Part shown: piece after piece, positions 17,963 to 28,765 of the stretch | Numbering within the stretch: position 1 is the stretch's first letter | Layout of the letters: every line of letters begins with the position of its first letter | NCBI GenBank assembly: GCA_024345305.1 | Contig: BRON01000006.1 | Coordinates: 124,001-188,000, forward strand | Direction: 5' to 3' | Origin: Mrakia gelida | Taxonomy: Eukaryota; Basidiomycota; Tremellomycetes; Cystofilobasidiales; Mrakiaceae | DNA: 64,000 bases | Program-made: the position numbers and the translations under genes | The notes under the pieces: model-generated | Told to the model about the DNA's origin: nothing | Database searches by the model: none | What the model saw: the letters and a program-made list of their open reading frames with translations, nothing else

Positions 17963-18214
17963 CTAAGCGCCCATCCTCTGCCCCCAAGTCATCCCCTCCT
18001 TCCTCTTCCTCTCCTGCTCAGCATGATCCTTCCCTCCCGCCTCCTCTTCCTCCTCCGAGATCCCAGTCGTGTTGGCGGTCGTGTTCGAAGGAGATCCCCC
18101 TCCTGCTGCAGCCTTGGAGTCGTCGAGAGCTTGCTTGGCTGCTTTGAGGTAGGCTTCTACTTCTGCGACGTCCGAAGGGGAGGCGGTGATGGCGGTGGGA
18201 GCACGGCGGATCAT
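17963..18214 (-). CDS. CDC26: Anaphase-promoting complex subunit Cdc26
   Basis: A single exon of 83 residues. The N-terminus, MIRRAPTAI followed by a short Asp/Glu-rich helix, matches the conserved start of Cdc26 proteins (M-L/I-R-R-x-P-T), whose acetylated N-terminus packs inside the TPR superhelix of Cdc16/Apc6. The rest is a disordered, acidic then basic tail, and it ends with a QRMG-like motif seen in fungal members. Length agrees with the family (80 to 130 residues). Cdc26 stabilises the APC/C, the ubiquitin ligase that drives mitotic exit. The call rests on the N-terminal motif and size; the protein is short, so some doubt remains. Confidence 0.75.
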   Translation of the reverse strand: MIRRAPTAITASPSDVAEVEAYLKAAKQALDDSKAAAGGGSPSNTTANTTGISEEEEEAGGKDHAEQERKRKEGMTWGQRMGA

Positions 18215-19162
18215 AGTAAGGGAGAAGGAGAAGGAATGGGAGGGAGGGGGGCAGGAGGGAGGGAGTTGGAGGTGAGGAAGGAGGAGGAGAGAGCGAGGTT
18301 CGGTTGGGTTTTGACGATAAGGAAGACCAAGCTGAGTTGTGTTTTCTCGTTGTGGTTCAAGACTGAAGAGTCAGTGGAGTGCTCGGATCCTCGATTTTGA
18401 GAAAGAAATCCAGAAGCTGCGAGAGCGAGAAAGGACAGTCGAAGACCCGTCGGCTTCTTGACGAGCGAGAAGTCTGCGTCTCTCGAGCTCTCTGCTTCTG
18501 CTTTGCGATTCACGAGGGTTTTTCCATCTATAGTACGTCCTTCGGTCTGGCTGCTACGGCGTTCTCGCTATCTCTCCCAGCATGCGGAAAGACAACGACG
18601 CAGAACGAGGCGACATGACAATCGAGAGCGAACAATCCAGTCTCGTTGCGTCGGGGCGAAGGGTCCTAACGTATCCGAGGAGCCTGAGCACGGTTGAACT
18701 GAGATGGTGAAGAGTGGAAGACGAGACGGGGTGTGAGCTGGGTTCGTGAGAAAACGAAAAGCGTGGGCGATGCGACGACGAGAAGGACGGAGGAACGAGA
18801 ACGCACTGTGGATCCGTGATCGAGGTTAGATGGCCGAAGGTAGAGGGCTGGGAGTCGAGTGAGAAAGAGCGTATCCGGGCTGTTTGAACAGCGATGAGGG
18901 ATTGTAACAAAAGGAACGACGCGTCAGAACCGAAGCGCGACGAGATGAGGGAAAGGCGAGAGGCTCACTTTGCTAAGAGTAGACGGCTGTCCGTGCGGGA
19001 TTGATCCGAACGAAGGTGATGCCGATAAAGAGGAAAGCGAGTCGAGCTGAGGTCCGACGACGGCTTGGAGGTCAGAGAGAAAGAAAGTTGGATCAGACGG
19101 AGGTTCGATCCAGGGAAGGAGAACGTTGGGATAGTCACCTGAAGCATGCGAGTCCTGGGGTA
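18215..19162. other. Region with possible 3' exons of PPR-like copy A
   Basis: Several short open stretches on the minus strand are bordered by plausible splice sites (for example around 18960-19160 and 18795-18870) and resemble the matching region downstream of copy B. Frames do not agree between the two copies, so I could not build a reliable 3' end. It may be the rest of a degraded gene. Confidence 0.35.
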
Positions 19163-21042
19163 CTACCAGTTCTCCTTCTCCTCGACGAACGGTCCTACTG
19201 AGGTCCTGGGAAAGGGAAGCGGACAAAGGAGGACGGAACGAGGAGCGAACGCGGTCAGAGGGACGATCGTGCAGAGGGAGCTTCAAAACGAGACTCACTT
19301 TCTCGATCAGGTCTCCTCCCGTTCCCCGTCTTCGGACTCAAAGATATGACGAATCGCTCTCCCCTTTTCAAGAGCCTCTCCGTCTCCTCCCACGTCTCCT
19401 TCGGGACCAACCCCTTGATCGCAGACCTCAAACGCTTGAAATCCTCCCAGTTGACCTGGCGAAGGCTCCTATGGCGAGGCTGCATGACCATCCGGTTCGC
19501 CAGGCCCAGGGTTGCTGCCAACGCGGGAACGGTGAGGGGCGGAGTGGTGGTGGAGTCGACGAGGTGTTGAGCTTGTTGTTCGCTGAGATGGTCGAGAAGT
19601 TCGTCCCACGCTCCGCATCGATTGAGGCATTCGATGTAGGCGTGGTAGTTATTCTCGTCAAGCGTGAAGCCAGTCGTTTGAAGGTCCTTCCATGTCGCGA
19701 GAGCTCGGGGGAGAGAGCCGCTGAAGGGGACGCAAAAAAAAGTGACGCGTCAGAACAGTCGACTCCCTTGGTTCTTCGCGCTCCTGAGCGACAAGCACTA
19801 CTCTCGACTCACTTGAATCCGCAAGCATCGAAGTACTGGATCAAGGAGGACGATTGAAGAGCCAACGTTCTGCGTCGAGGAAACCAGAACGCGTCGACGA
19901 GGAAATGGAAAACTCACCACCGAAACAGATCTCTGATCGATCCCCACTCCTCCTTCCGACCTCATCAGCTCCCAAATCTCGTCCCCTTCTTGGAACGATC
20001 GACCTTGGTTGTAGGCGTCCATCAGCGAAGTGTAACTCCGAACGGTGAAGACGTCCTTGTCGACCTCCTTCATCGCCTGATGGATCGCTCGAACGGCGTC
20101 GAGGTGTTGAAACCGAAGGGATTCCAGATGGACGAGGGCGTTTGGAGGGGGCGTTACTGCTGAGGGGTCGAGTCTCCGTCGATCTTGGGTGTAGAGACGA
20201 GTGTAGACCTCGAGAAGACCGAAGAGCGGGTTGAGGTTCGGGTTGTTGGAGGAGAGACGAAGTCGAGCCTGGTTGGCGAGGAGGAAATGGAGGAGGGGAT
20301 CCGGTTTGGGTCGAGGTCGAAGCCGCATGGCCAGTTCGTTGAGCTCTTGTGCTATCCGGTAGACCAGATACCGGAGTTCCCTGTCTCGTTGCCTCTCCTC
20401 CGTGACGCGAAGGATCCAACTCGCGACGTCGACCCCTCCCTCCAAGCTGCTCGCCGTCTCCATCAGCCTCCTAACCAGTTCCTCTGTTTCCTCCTTCGAC
20501 CCAGTTACCACCAAGGAGGCCTCTCCAGCAACCAGGGCGACCAGATCTGCCGAAGCCGCACGAGGTGAAGAGGGGTTCTTCTCGCGGTCTCGAAGGACAG
20601 AGAGGAAGGAGGAAGAAGTGATGTAGGGAGTTGAGGTTCGCTGGTATGGAGATCGGGTGTGGCGAGGAAGGGGCGAGGGTTCCAGAGTGGGTTTGTGATA
20701 GGGAGAACGTTGAATGGGGTCTCGTTGGGGGGAAGGAAGGGAGGAGGAGGTCGTCGTCGTTTTGTGATTGAGGAGGGGAGGAGGAGGAGTGGCCTTTCAA
20801 GAGCGCAAAAAGAGCAGCGAGAATGAGCTTTCTTGCATGTGAGCGAAGCCAAGACTGATAGAGAGACTCACAGAGGTTGGATTGCATGAGACTCCTTGCG
20901 ACGACGGGTGAGGCGGAGGGTCCCGAGGACTCGGTTGGTTGAGAGGTGAGCTCGAGCTGAATCGAAGGACGTCGCCGATCCCCGTTGTCCTTCCTGCGAG
21001 TCCAGCGAGGGTTCTCCTGATCGAGAGAGTCGAGAGGAGCAT
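19163..21042 (-). CDS. Mitochondrial PPR-like protein, copy A
   Basis: Exons 21042-20872, 20793-19918, 19835-19813, 19720-19299 and a short exon to a TAG at 19163 give about 508 residues. The N-terminus (MLLST then RRTLAGLAGR) looks like a mitochondrial presequence. Two or three pentatricopeptide-like helical pairs are visible: one around YTSLMDAYNQG (about residue 325), another around YFDACGFK, and one around YIECLNRCGAWDELL. Such proteins bind organellar RNA or act in the mitoribosome. A near relative lies 10 kb away (copy B, 28766-30891) with exons 1 to 3 of exactly equal length (171, 876 and 23 nt). Relative to copy B the start of exon 5 lacks four bases, so the frame that matches B beyond this point is not reached and the chain stops early. 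Whether this is a working shorter protein or a decaying gene is unclear. Confidence 0.6.
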
Positions 21043-21378
21043 AGCGAGGTCGCTGAGCCAGTCGGAGAGGGTAGAGCAGGGAAAGGTCGGTTGGGGCGAG
21101 GGTGGGGGGTGAGAGGGAAGAGGAGGAAGGAGGAAGGAGGCTCGACTTTTTGAGTTCAACTCGAAATCGCTCCTCCCCCTCTCGTCCTCCTCCCTCGCTT
21201 TGCCTTGATGACCGATCTTCGACTTAATACGAGAACACTGATAGATAGGACACCGCGCGAGATATCTAAGGAGCATGATGCCGAGTCAGACTTCAGGTAG
21301 AAACCATCTCGAAAAAGAGGAAATCGACGTCAAACGTCAAGAAACGAATGTGCCGCTCTCATCGCATCCCTCCTCATT
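21043..21378. other. Short intergenic segment
   Basis: About 335 bp between two minus-strand genes; it holds the promoter of PPR-like copy A. No gene is visible. Confidence 0.5.
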
Positions 21379-23559
21379 CTAAACCAAGGCCACAACTCGT
21401 CCAACCATCCCACCCTTACACCGAACCTTCACTCCTCTAGAGTAGACGAAAAAAGAGAGAAGAACGACGAGGCGTCAGTTCTGCTCGTCGTCGAGCACAA
21501 AACGAACGACGCGACTTCTCCTCGACCAACTCTCCAACCTTCTCACCACGCGACGACGAGAAAGACACGAGGACTCACCTAGGATGGTCACCTCTCGTCA
21601 ACACCTCCGCAACCTCTCCGAACGTCGTCTTCCCACTCCCCTGATCCTCCTTCTTAATCACGAGCACCTTGACTCCCGCTTCGAGGAGGCGCGACGGCGG
21701 AGGGTGGGAGACCGAGAATCTACCGTTCGACTGTTGCGAGGAGGACGGCAGACCCGAGGAGGAGAATTGGATGCTTGATGGGATGTCGACTTTGGTCGAT
21801 GCTGGGAGATGGGGAGGAGCGGCGCGTCGTTGAGGAGTTGGTTGGGAGAGGGGAGGAGCTCGTTGAGGTGAGGGAGGTGGAGGGTAGGAGGACGAAGCGG
21901 GAGTCGGGTTTGGTTTGGTGTTGGATGAAGAGATGGATGAGGGGACGAAGGCTGGAGTTGTTGGGTTGGGAGGACGGGAGGAGGTGGTGGGGAGAGGAGG
22001 AAGACCCATCCAAGCGCGTTCTTCAGCCTGCGAGAGAAGCAAAATGGCGAGCGAGGAAGGTCAGTTCAGGCTTCGTTCCACAGAATGAGCACTGAGGAGA
22101 TGAGGAACACGTACCGTAAGATCATCTGGCCCAGCATCTCGAGCTGCCGACGTCTGATCCTGCTGCGACGGTCCTTCGTCGACGAACTCGTCTCCGTCAA
22201 ATCGACTCGACGACCCCTCTCCGTCCTGCTCAACCTCCTTCCCCTTCCCCTTCCCTCTCCCCCTCTTCCTTCCCTTCCCCTTCTTTTCTCCACCCACATC
22301 CTCCTCCACAACCAGGATCTTCCTCGGCTCAACGTACTCCAGCTCCAACCCTCCCACGTCCAAGAAGAACCGTCGTTCCTTCTGCCTCTCCCCCAGCACC
22401 TCCCTCACATGCTCCACCCTCTCCTCCCTCGTAGGGTACTCCATCCTCGGAGCCTTGATCCTCCCTTCGAACAGCTCAGGCGAAGCAACTCGACTGGGTC
22501 CTCCTCCTTCGGACGTGTTTCCTCCTCCTCCATCGCTATCGTCGACGGCTTCCGAACGAGGTTTCTTCACAAAGGTCTTGACTTCGAACCTCCCCGTCTT
22601 GGCGTTCATGCTCATGACCTTCCTCCCAGGCGCGTGATCCTCGACTTTGGCTCGATCCTTGGTTCCCTTGACGATCCCAGCAGCAAGAACGGGGAATTTC
22701 CCTCCTGCTGATTCCCTCCAGGCTGATTCCTTCCTGAGTTCCTCGAGTCGGTCTCGTTCGCGTTGTTCGGAGGCGAGGAGGGAGTCGAGTTCGTCGTTGA
22801 GGGTTGCGAGGAGGCGGGTTCGGGAGACGGGAGTGAGGAGGGAGGAGAAGCAGGATGGGCAGGGGAGGTGAGGGAGTTGGAGGACGCAGAGAGGTAAGGA
22901 GCATGAAGGGCAGAGGGGAGTGTAGGTGTTGAGGGGATGGATGCGGGCTGATGAGAGCGATGTAGACACGGTGATGTATCAGCTCGGCTTCGAGATAATC
23001 GAGCAAGACGAGAAAAAGCCGATGTCGACGACGAGAGAAACGGATCGAGCTCACCTTGACAGAAGCAGCCTCCTTTGCCCTTCTTCAGCGCTCTCTTCCC
23101 TAGGACGACAGTAGCAGCTGAAGATCCACCTGCCTCGTCGAACACCAAACTCTCTACATCCCTGATCTTGATCTCGAGAGCTTCAGCTTTCTCGCTCCTC
23201 TTCTCAGGCTTCTTGCCGTTCGAGTCTCCTCCTCCTCCTGCCTTCGCCTTCGCTCCTCCCTTCGATCCTCCTCCCAAGAGATCGGATACGACGGCTCCTG
23301 CTCCTCCTCCATGATGAGACGACTTGGGTTTCGCGTGAGTGATCTTGACTCCAGGAGTAGCATGAAGAGGTTGAGGAGTTGAGTGACGAGTGGTGGGAGC
23401 TGAAGCGACGTCTCGAGTTTTGAGGTAGGCAACTCCTCCAGAACCGAACGCGGAAGAGTAGTCCGGTTGCTGATGGGAGGACGAAGAGGGGGACTCTGAC
23501 GCGTGAGGTCGAGAGCTAGAGGAAGATCCTGGACGAGAGGGAGGGTTTGAACGAGACAT
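21379..23559 (-). CDS. TRIP4/ASC-1 type zinc-finger protein, Rqt4-like
   Basis: Four exons (23559-23055, 22947-22115, 22027-21579, 21436-21379) give 614 residues. A zinc finger of the C2HC5 (zf-TRIP4) type sits at about residues 165-201, with cysteines at 165, 167, 181, 184, 189, 198 and 201 and a histidine at 172; it crosses the first intron and is restored exactly by splicing. In yeast the homologous Rqt4 works with the Slh1 helicase and Cue3 in the RQC-trigger complex, which splits collided ribosomes; in animals TRIP4 is part of the ASCC complex. The central part is rich in charged residues with a Lys/Arg/Gly tract, and the third exon is Pro/Ser-rich. The start at 23559 was chosen as the first ATG after the pyrimidine-rich leader; an in-frame ATG 114 nt upstream is possible. 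Confidence 0.82.
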
Positions 23560-24004
23560 GGGCTTGAGGAGGAGGGAAAGAGATGGGAGGAGGGAGTCGA
23601 AGGGAGGAGGAGTTCGATGGAGCTGATCAAAGAGGACGAGGTTCAGCTGCTGAAAAGATCTCGTATACATCATAGGCTTGATTGCTCACCTATCTATCGT
23701 CTTGAGGGGTTAAAGTCGAAGAAATGCTTTCAGGGAAGGTCGTGGTGGGTGGCGAAACGAGAGCAAGGGAGGGAAGGACGAGCTCAAAGCTCAACGGCTC
23801 CGGAGGGGGAGGATGACTCGCTTTCTCCCTCCCACCCGTCACTCGTCAAGTTAGAAAATCTTCACAAACATCATCGTAAGGCCTTCATGTTCCTCATGTC
23901 TATACAGGACCATCATCCAATGACGATCTTTTTTCTTGCGGTCTCCCCAGCTGCCTCCATCTCGCGCGAGCTCGACCTTCCCTCCTCCCTCCCCTTCCCT
24001 CGAC
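23560..24004. other. Divergent promoter region
   Basis: About 445 bp between the divergently transcribed TRIP4-like and F-box-like genes. No coding signal of its own is supported. Confidence 0.5.
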
Positions 24005-25165
24005 ATGTCTTCCCTCCCTCACTCCCTCCCCCTCGAAGTTCTGGAACGGATCTTCAAATTCGCCTTCCTCCCCGAATCTCCCCTCACCATCAACTCCTCC
24101 TCTCGAGTCACTCCACCCCTTGGAACGCACAACTTCCTCCTCGTCTCCCACGCCATCCGCTCCTTCTGCCTCCCTCTCTTCTTTCGCTCGATAACCATCC
24201 TTCGATCCCAGGACTGGATCTCTTTCTTCGATGCGGACCACGGACTCTTCGTCGCTGGAGGAGGTCAGGAAGCTCAAGATCGATGGGACATGGTCGAGGA
24301 GCTCGCTCTCTTCGTTCAAGCCGACCCTCCTTGTCGAGCTGGCGACGCGACGATCCTCAAACGCGAAGAAGACGTCTGTCTCCACCCTCTCACCATCCCC
24401 ACTCGGGACAACCAGCTCCTCAAACTCATCGTCTTGGACACAGTACCTCGTCAGGCTCTCATCCTCGACTCGGAGGACGAAGGAGGAGACCTTCGGTTCA
24501 CTTCGTCGACTCTCGCGTCGCCGCTCGGACTCCCAGCCTTCAAGGCTCGCTTGGACAACGAGTGGAGGATGGGAAACCGAGACGTCGATCGTGAGGAGCA
24601 CATGAACGAGGAGGTCCGAGAGCACATCGGTCGTCGACTCAGGTTGGAAAGAGGCCAGCTCGTCAAGACCCTCCTCCAAAACACCTACCCTCTCAACATC
24701 ACCTCCTCCTTCTCCGCCTGGCAAAACACCCTCACCTCCTTCCCTCAGTACACCATCGAATGGGAAGATCACGTCGTTATTCCACCTACCTCAAGCGAGG
24801 ACGCGGACGACAACTCCTCCGACGACACATCCTTCCACCCTCCGACCATCCACCTCCTCTGGACCTCGCACGACCCGTTCGGAGACTTCTTCATCGGTCG
24901 AGGAACCATCATCCAATACGTCAACTCTCTCAAAGAGGTCCACAAGTTCATCCCTGGAGCTCAAGCGGAACTGTTCGATTTCCCCGTTCAGGTCGTTGAG
25001 GATTTCACGGCGGCGCTGGAGGCTGAGGGGGACGATGATGAGGTGTGGGAGCCTTACGAGGGGGATGAGAGAGAGCCGAGGGGGATTTGGAGGTGGGAGA
25101 CGAAGACGGGGCGGAGGTTTTTCTTTGAGGTCCCTGAGGAGGAGGAGGAGGAGGACAGCGAGTAG
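24005..25165 (+). CDS. F-box-like protein
   Basis: A single exon of 386 residues, unusual in this intron-rich window. Residues 5-60 (LPLEVLERIFKF, then LLVSHAIRSFCLPLFF) fit the F-box pattern found in large basidiomycete families of substrate adaptors for SCF ubiquitin ligases. The remainder has no clear repeats and ends in an acidic run of glutamates. A second gene of the same style lies at 60908-61843. A fragment of the GDP-mannose dehydratase gene begins about 15 to 125 bp downstream, so this locus has been rearranged. Target and partners are unknown. Confidence 0.7.
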   Translation: MSSLPHSLPLEVLERIFKFAFLPESPLTINSSSRVTPPLGTHNFLLVSHAIRSFCLPLFFRSITILRSQDWISFFDADHGLFVAGGGQEAQDRWDMVEELALFVQADPPCRAGDATILKREEDVCLHPLTIPTRDNQLLKLIVLDTVPRQALILDSEDEGGDLRFTSSTLASPLGLPAFKARLDNEWRMGNRDVDREEHMNEEVREHIGRRLRLERGQLVKTLLQNTYPLNITSSFSAWQNTLTSFPQYTIEWEDHVVIPPTSSEDADDNSSDDTSFHPPTIHLLWTSHDPFGDFFIGRGTIIQYVNSLKEVHKFIPGAQAELFDFPVQVVEDFTAALEAEGDDDEVWEPYEGDEREPRGIWRWETKTGRRFFFEVPEEEEEEDSE

Positions 25166-25179
25166 AGAGAGAGGGAGAG

Positions 25180-25481
25180 AGGGAGGTGAGTTCGACGCGT
25201 CTGACTCGCGATCGTCGCGCATCCTTCTGCTCTTCCCTTCGATCTTCGAGCTGACTCTTCTCGTTCCTGTTCGTTCTTGGTCCTCGACAGGTGGGAGGGT
25301 GAGGGAGTCGACGAGATCGCTTACGACACCAAGACCAACAAGCCTGTTGTCAAGATCGACGAGAAGTGAGTCGACGTCCCTATCCGCGTCCTCTTTCTCA
25401 ACGCGACTTCTCGAGCTGACCTCGCTTCTCTCCCCTTCCTCGCTCTTCTTTTCCCTCTCAGGTACTTCCGACCTGCCGACC
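25180..25481 (+). pseudogene. Fragment of the GDP-mannose dehydratase gene
   Basis: A segment on the opposite strand to the parent gene repeats part of it. The piece at 25291-25365 matches exon 12 (14893-14819): it is also 75 nt, has the same phase, and encodes the same peptide beginning RWEGEGVDEIAYD. It is flanked by a consensus acceptor and a GTGAGTCG donor, and after an intron the first residues of exon 13 (KYFRPA) follow at 25462 before similarity ends. Upstream, a GTGAGTTC donor-like site may be the remnant of exon 11's border. No start, no catalytic part and no continuation are present. Because introns are retained, it arose from genomic DNA, not through reverse transcription. Near-identity at the amino acid level suggests a fairly recent event. 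Confidence 0.85.
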
Positions 25482-25963
25482 ACCCAAGTTCGCTTTTCGG
25501 TTGTAGACTTTCTTCCATCCTTTTACTCTCCTCGCTTTTTCCTCCTGTCCCGGCCTCCTCTTTTGTCTTATTTACGCCGTTTCTTCCAGCTTTTCTAGCT
25601 CGATCTCGGTCTTTTATTTGTCTGTTATTTCTTGAGGTACATCGTTCTTTTGAGAAGAGATCGGCAGGGAAAGTGAGCGAGTGAGAGAGATGGAAGAGCG
25701 AGAGCGGGAGGGAGAGGTGAAGACGCGATGAGCTTCCTCACGGTCGCGAAAAGATTTTCTCTTCACGAAAACTTCAAGGTCGTAGAGGTCTCTCTTCGAG
25801 CTCTGATCCGGTACCAGAAAAAGCAAACTTTCGGTTCAATCCTTTGCAGCGTGACAGTACAGCGTTACTCTCGAAAAACCTCCCTCTTCGCTCGCGCGAG
25901 CTCTCTCCTCTTCTTTCCCTCAGACCCTTCACCACCCCGTCAAGACTCACTTTCTTATTCACA
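25482..25963. other. Promoter region of the ribosomal protein S4 gene
   Basis: About 480 bp without a gene between the dehydratase fragment and the ATG of the S4 gene. It ends in a pyrimidine-rich leader typical of ribosomal protein genes. Confidence 0.5.
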
Positions 25964-27651
25964 ATGGTGAGCTCACCTTTTCCCTCTTCTTCTCTACAAC
26001 ACTCCAAGCTGACATCCTCTTCTTCTTACAGGGCCGAGGACCGAAAAAGCATCGTTAGTTCCACCGCTCGCTCCGCCTTCGACCAGTTCTTTCGTCCCTC
26101 CTCTTCCTCCCCCTCCAGCTCCTCCCCCTTGTTTCCCCTCTCGGGTTCAAGGACTGGTGCTGGAAGGGAAGGTTGAGATGTGTGATGGAAGTTCTGCGTT
26201 GATTGTCAGCCGGAGTTGTATGCCACGGTGTCGATCTAACTTGAACTTAACCCATCCATCCACTCTCTCTGTGCGATTCCCTTCTCGTCTTCGCTTCGTT
26301 CAGTTAAGCGTCTCGCAGCTCCCTCGTCGTGGTTGCTCGACAAGCTCTCCGGAACTTACGTGAGTGGGACTCTCCTTCTATACACACTCGAGTGCTGGGA
26401 TGGGAAGGAGGAAGGAAGGGAAGGACGAGCGAGCTGACCCTCGTCTTCAAACTTTTGGCGTCTCTCTTTCCCTTTCGTTGGTTCGCTATGACAGGCTCCC
26501 CGACCTTCGCCCGGACCTCACAAGCTCCGAGAGTGTCTCCCCCTCACCATCTTCCTTCGAAACCGACTGAAGCTCGCCCTCACCGGACGAGAGGTTACTG
26601 CTATCCTCCAGCAGCGACTCATCAAGGTTGACGGAAAGGTTCGTTCTCCTTTCCCTCTTCCTCCCTCCCTTCGCTCCCTTTCACCTCCCTCTTTCCCTTT
26701 CTCCCACCCTTCCCACCCACCCACCCACCCATCCTGACTCTTTCTCTTTCGTTCGTGCATCAGGTCCGAACCGACGACACCTTCCCCCTCGGATTCATGG
26801 ACGCCGTCACCATCGAGAAGTCTGGAGAGCACTTCCGAATCCTCTACGACGTCAAGGGACGATTCACCATCCACCGAATCTCGGAGGAGGAGGCTTCCTA
26901 CAAGCTCTGCAAGGTCCGAAAGGTCCAGCTCGGTCCCAAGGGAGTTCCTTACGTCGTTACCCACGACGGTCGAACCATTCGATACCCCGACCCCGTCATC
27001 CGAGTCAACGACACCATCAAGTTCGACTTTGAGAAGAACGCCATCGTTGATCACATCAAGTTCGAGGCTGGAAACGTCGTTATGGTTACTGGTGGACGAA
27101 ACGTGAGTAGACCGTCTCGTCTCGTTGTCTATCTTCGGTCGTTGGGGCGTTGAGGGAGGGAGGGAAGAGGAGAGGATCAGGTCTTCGTCTCGTTCGTCGA
27201 AGCTCGCGAGCTGACCTTCCCTCTCCCTCCCTTCTTCTCCATCTCCTCCCTTCCAGATGGGTCGAGCCGGAGTCATTGCCCACAAGGAGCGACACCTTGG
27301 TGGATTCGACATCGTTCACGTCACTGGTTCGTTTTCTCTCTCCCCCTTCTCTCCCTCGCACGTCTCATCGCTAACCCTTCCCCTTCTCTTTTCCCTTCGT
27401 TCAGACATCCTCGGAAAGACCTTCGCTACCCGTCTCTCCAACGTCTTCGTCATCGGTGAGGGATCCAAGCCCTCCATCTCCCTCCCCAAGGGAAAGGGAA
27501 CCAAGGTTCGTTTGCCCGCTCTCCCTTCCTCGCGAACGAGAGACTCGACGCTGACTTTGCTTTCGTTCGTTTCTGTTTGTGCTTCCTTCGTTCGCAGCTC
27601 ACCATCACCGAGGAGCGAGACCAGAAGAGGTCGCAGGCCGCCAAGCAGTAG
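25964..27651 (+). CDS. RPS4: 40S ribosomal protein S4 (eS4)
   Basis: Eight exons: 25964-25966, 26032-26053, 26304-26359, 26495-26638, 26764-27102, 27257-27326, 27405-27505, 27598-27651, giving 262 residues against 261 in yeast. The chain begins MGRGPKKHLKRLAAP, contains the S4 RNA-binding region (about 42-105), the central eS4 domain and a C-terminal KOW-type segment around GRNMGRAGVI, and ends [17 protein letters not shown]. The first exon is only the ATG. It sits on the solvent face of the small subunit near the mRNA entry. Arginine is encoded by CGA in 19 of 22 positions I counted. The third-exon-preceding intron is 250 bp, long for this window. Confidence 0.98.
26712..26734 (+). repeat. 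CCCA tandem repeat in RPS4 intron
   Basis: A run of about five CCCA units lies just before the branch site and acceptor of the fourth RPS4 intron, in place of a normal polypyrimidine tract. Confidence 0.85.
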
Positions 27652-28765
27652 ATTTTGTTCTGCTGTTGATGATTTCGGGTTGTTCGATTCGATTTCTATG
27701 GGGTTTTGTTCTCTTCCAATCTTTTTGACGACGACGCGAGAGAGAGAAAGAGGAGTGAGAGAAAGAGCAGTGAAAGTCTGGAGTGAAAGTGTTTTTCGAT
27801 GAGTGAGTGGTATGTATAGACGAAAGACTGCTCAGACCAGAGACGAGGCTGAAGGAGGAAGGAAGGAGAGAAGAAGAGAGGTGGCGAGAAAGCGAGACGC
27901 GTCCTGCGGTCGTTCGTTCGTTCGACGAGCTCCTCGTTCCCTACTCTTACCTGGGGGAGTTCCGGCAATGAAAAGAGACATGTTTCGGTGGGTACCTGTG
28001 CGTATGGAGTCGGCTTGAGAGACATGAGAGGGAAGAGCTCGTCCTTTCGTTTTGAATCGAGTAGAGTACGTCCGAACGCGTTTCGTATCGATCGGGTCGG
28101 TCTCTTCACCTCGACTTCACAACAAAGATCTCTTGTAAAGTATCTACGTCTGCTCGTTGGCACAGCAATGAGTCTTGTTCCGCGCTCTTCGTGGCGGAAC
28201 GCGAGAAAGGGAGGTTGGTTTGCAGTTAGGTTGGGTCGCGAGCGATCCTCGACTCCCAGCTACATAGCTCTCGGACAAGAGCAGACAAGCATCAACTCGG
28301 AAACCAACTCAAGGTAATCATATGCGAGCGTGATCTATATAAACCTAGAGCGAGCAAACCGAGCCCGAACCCGTAGTCTAGACTGTATCACGCGAGCGTC
28401 GACGAGCAGACCTTCTTCTCGAGCGAACCCCGATCCTCCAACGACGACGACGAGGTGGGTCGAGTATCCGAAATACGGGCGAGATCAAAGCTGTCTGTGC
28501 AAGAGAAGAGAGAAGGAGGGTCGAAGTTAGCATCGGAAAAAGAAGGGGGACGACGCGCCGAGAGCGAGGGAGGAGAAGCGAGATGGGAAACGAACCTGAA
28601 GGGTGGAGATGAGTTTGATGGATCCGACGAGGTGAGAGCAGCGAATACGGAAGTGTTGGTCGTCCGAGCTTGGCGAGGTGAGCTGGATGAAAAGGTGGGA
28701 TTGACGAGTCAGAAACGGAACGAACGCGAGCCGAGAAGAACGAAAGCGCGAGGGAAGGGTCCGAC
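27652..28765. other. Intergenic, with possible remnant 3' exons of PPR-like copy B
   Basis: The first 600 bp are the S4 3' UTR and contain no gene. From about 28380 to 28720 the minus strand has short open stretches between plausible splice sites that may be remains of the copy B C-terminus. No frame can be followed through. Confidence 0.4.

Noticed and set aside
18554..18910. 118-codon minus-strand frame downstream of PPR-like copy A
   Set aside because: Parts of it may be decayed exons of copy A, but it does not stand as an independent gene.
24791..25483. 230-codon minus-strand frame opposite the F-box-like gene and the dehydratase fragment
   Set aside because: It is antisense to coding sequence; a similar antisense frame lies opposite the parent dehydratase gene, which explains the resemblance.
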